Shown here in pieces: positions 20,389 through 21,686 of a DNA stretch of 21,686 bases. Each line of letters begins with the position of its first letter. Position 1 is the first letter of the stretch. Made by a program: the position numbers and the translations under genes. The notes below the pieces were generated by a model. The model made no database searches. It saw only the letters and a program-made list of their open reading frames with translations, and was not told the origin of the DNA. The DNA comes from Deltaproteobacteria bacterium. Lineage in GTDB: Bacteria > Desulfobacterota > Desulfarculia > Adiutricales > Adiutricaceae. Location: positions 1-21,686 of the forward strand of contig JAIRNQ010000014.1 of NCBI GenBank assembly GCA_031257955.1, written 5' to 3'.

Positions 20389-21686
20389 ATGTCAACAAAC
20401 CAAACCAAGTCGTTTAATACCACTGGCCCCTGCGTCCCTTCCGATCACTACATGTTGCCGCCTCTGCCACGCGTGTCGGAAATCAAGGGGCTGCTCGAAA
20501 AAAAACATTATTTCGTCCTCCACGCCCCCCGCCAGTCCGGCAAGACAACGGCCATAATGGCCGCCGTGGACCAGTTAAATGAGGATGGAGCGTATTATGC
20601 CCTGTATTGCACCCTGGAAGCGCTTCGCGGGGTTACCGACAGAACTGAAACTATGCTTTTGCTCGAGAATCTGATTACGGACTCTTTGCAGAATTCCAAT
20701 GTCGAGGCTTTGAGGCGGGCTACCGACTGTTCATTTTTGGCCGAGGTCAAAACCTTGCCAGCCTTCAATTCTTTTCCGCTAAAGATCTTGCTAAGGGAAC
20801 AATGCAAGAAGCTCGACAAGAACTTGGTGATTTTCTTTGACGAAGTCGACACCCTAGAGGACCAAGCGATGTTGTCATTTTTGTCGCAACTGAGGGACGG
20901 CTACGTAAATAGGTCCAAAACGCCTTTCCCGCGCTCCATAGCCCTTGTCGGCATGCGCAATATCCGGGATTACAAGGTTAGAATAAGATCCGAATCTGAG
21001 TCGTTGGGCTCGTCCAGCCCGTTTAACATAATAGCCGAGGCTTTGACCTTAACTAATTTCACTCTGGACGAGATTCGGACCCTTTACTCGCAACATACCG
21101 AGGCCACCGGGCAGTCCTTCGCCGAAGAGGCGACCCAAAGCGCCTGGTACTGGTCCGAGGGGCAACCTTGGCTGGTCAACGCCCTGGCACGCCAAGCTGT
21201 CGAAAAAATATTAGCGGGCGATTACGGCAAGGACGTGACAGCCGACCATATCGATGAGGCCGCGGACATCCTGATGAGAAGGCGGGACCCCCATATCGAC
21301 TCGCTTCTGGCCCGTCTCCATGAACCGCGGGTGCAAAGGATTATTGGTCCCATGCTGGCGACAACCAAGTATTACGAGGCCGATCCCGATATCGAGGACG
21401 AAACTGACGACCTAGGCGAATTATACTACGACAATCATCAAGTAGACGAATCTTACGACGACGCCCTTCAATCCTGCCTAGATTTAGGGCTCGTAAAAAA
21501 TGGCGAAAGCTTACGCCCTGCTACTCCCATTTACGCCAGCGTTATCGTCAGATTTATTGGACTGGATGCGCAATCGAAGCTTCCGAGGGATATAAAAGGT
21601 AAATGGATGGACGGCCAAAACCTGGACATGACCGGTTTGTTACGGTCTTTTCAACAATTTTGGGCCCGTCTTTCCGCCAAATTTCT
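20389..21686 (+). CDS. AAA-type P-loop ATPase, partial at the window edge
   Basis: The frame is open from ATG 20389 to the window end (432 codons), so the C-terminus is missing. GAGAG lies seven bases before the ATG. PCVPSDHYMLPPLPRV is a typical start of this family. Walker A APRQSGKTT is at 46-54 and Walker B LVIFFDEVD at about 146-154, with VGMRN a little later. The second half (TLDEIRTLYSQHTEATG, then WYWSEGQPWLVNALARQAV) resembles the winged-helix part of AAA-like ATPases that I recall as often ending in a PD-(D/E)XK nuclease-like domain. That end is outside the window, so it cannot be confirmed. The role is unknown; these genes are often present in many copies per genome. Its GC-rich codon use matches the backbone, not the island. 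Confidence 0.8.
   Translation, partial: MSTNQTKSFNTTGPCVPSDHYMLPPLPRVSEIKGLLEKKHYFVLHAPRQSGKTTAIMAAVDQLNEDGAYYALYCTLEALRGVTDRTETMLLLENLITDSLQNSNVEALRRATDCSFLAEVKTLPAFNSFPLKILLREQCKKLDKNLVIFFDEVDTLEDQAMLSFLSQLRDGYVNRSKTPFPRSIALVGMRNIRDYKVRIRSESESLGSSSPFNIIAEALTLTNFTLDEIRTLYSQHTEATGQSFAEEATQSAWYWSEGQPWLVNALARQAVEKILAGDYGKDVTADHIDEAADILMRRRDPHIDSLLARLHEPRVQRIIGPMLATTKYYEADPDIEDETDDLGELYYDNHQVDESYDDALQSCLDLGLVKNGESLRPATPIYASVIVRFIGLDAQSKLPRDIKGKWMDGQNLDMTGLLRSFQQFWARLSAKF

Noticed and set aside
1..21686. tRNA or rRNA genes
   Set aside because: No T-arm plus acceptor pattern or rRNA-like segment was seen by eye; a dedicated search was not possible.

Overview
The window looks like a chromosomal segment of a Gram-negative bacterium, because it carries a periplasmic-binding-protein ABC importer and a YbhGFSR-type HlyD/ABC-2 exporter. 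The protein mix (Sel1 repeats, a small PAS-like sensor, a DUF3298 exoprotein, an AAA ATPase of a family I recall as expanded in sulfate-reducer relatives) hints at Desulfobacterota/Deltaproteobacteria, but I cannot place it firmly. The backbone is GC-rich and is interrupted by sharply AT-rich islands (about 1-360, 1675-1925, 4480-5190 and 16660-20040), so the composition is mosaic.

Layout. 1-129 is the tail of an unrecognised gene. 396-1253 (+) is a secreted DUF3298-like protein closed by a good terminator. 1254-2652 has no convincing gene but holds a 43-bp tandem array of GC palindromes. 2653-3576 (+) is a Sel1-repeat protein and 3819-4187 (+) a small PAS-like cysteine-containing protein with an operator-like inverted repeat at its promoter. 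4602-5159 (-) is an AT-rich protein of unknown function. On the minus strand 10924-5783 is a five-gene NitT/TauT-type import operon in the order binding protein, permease A, ATPase A, permease B, ATPase B. On the minus strand 16657-11403 is a four-gene export operon, ybhG-ybhF-ybhS-ybhR-like, ending in a strong terminator at 11053-11099.

From about 16.8 kb to 20.4 kb lies an AT-rich plasticity region. It holds an orphan ParB-family protein with a tandem-repeat N-terminus, a promoter with nothing intact behind it, repeats resembling an insertion-sequence end, a PIN-domain (VapC-like) toxin remnant, a decayed antitoxin/zeta-toxin pair and a small hypothetical gene. The window ends inside an AAA-type ATPase gene starting at 20389.

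How the genes work together. In the importer, the two permeases and two ATPases look like a duplicated pair serving one binding protein. Their sequence changes are complementary: ATPase B lacks the switch histidine and ATPase A has an altered signature motif. In a mixed ATPase dimer both changes fall in the same nucleotide site, so the complex may be a heterodimer with one consensus and one degenerate site. The fused two-domain YbhF-like exporter ATPase shows the same pattern. No established new system is proven here; the best candidates for follow-up are the heteromeric importer, the repeat-bearing orphan ParB and the decayed toxin-antitoxin cluster.
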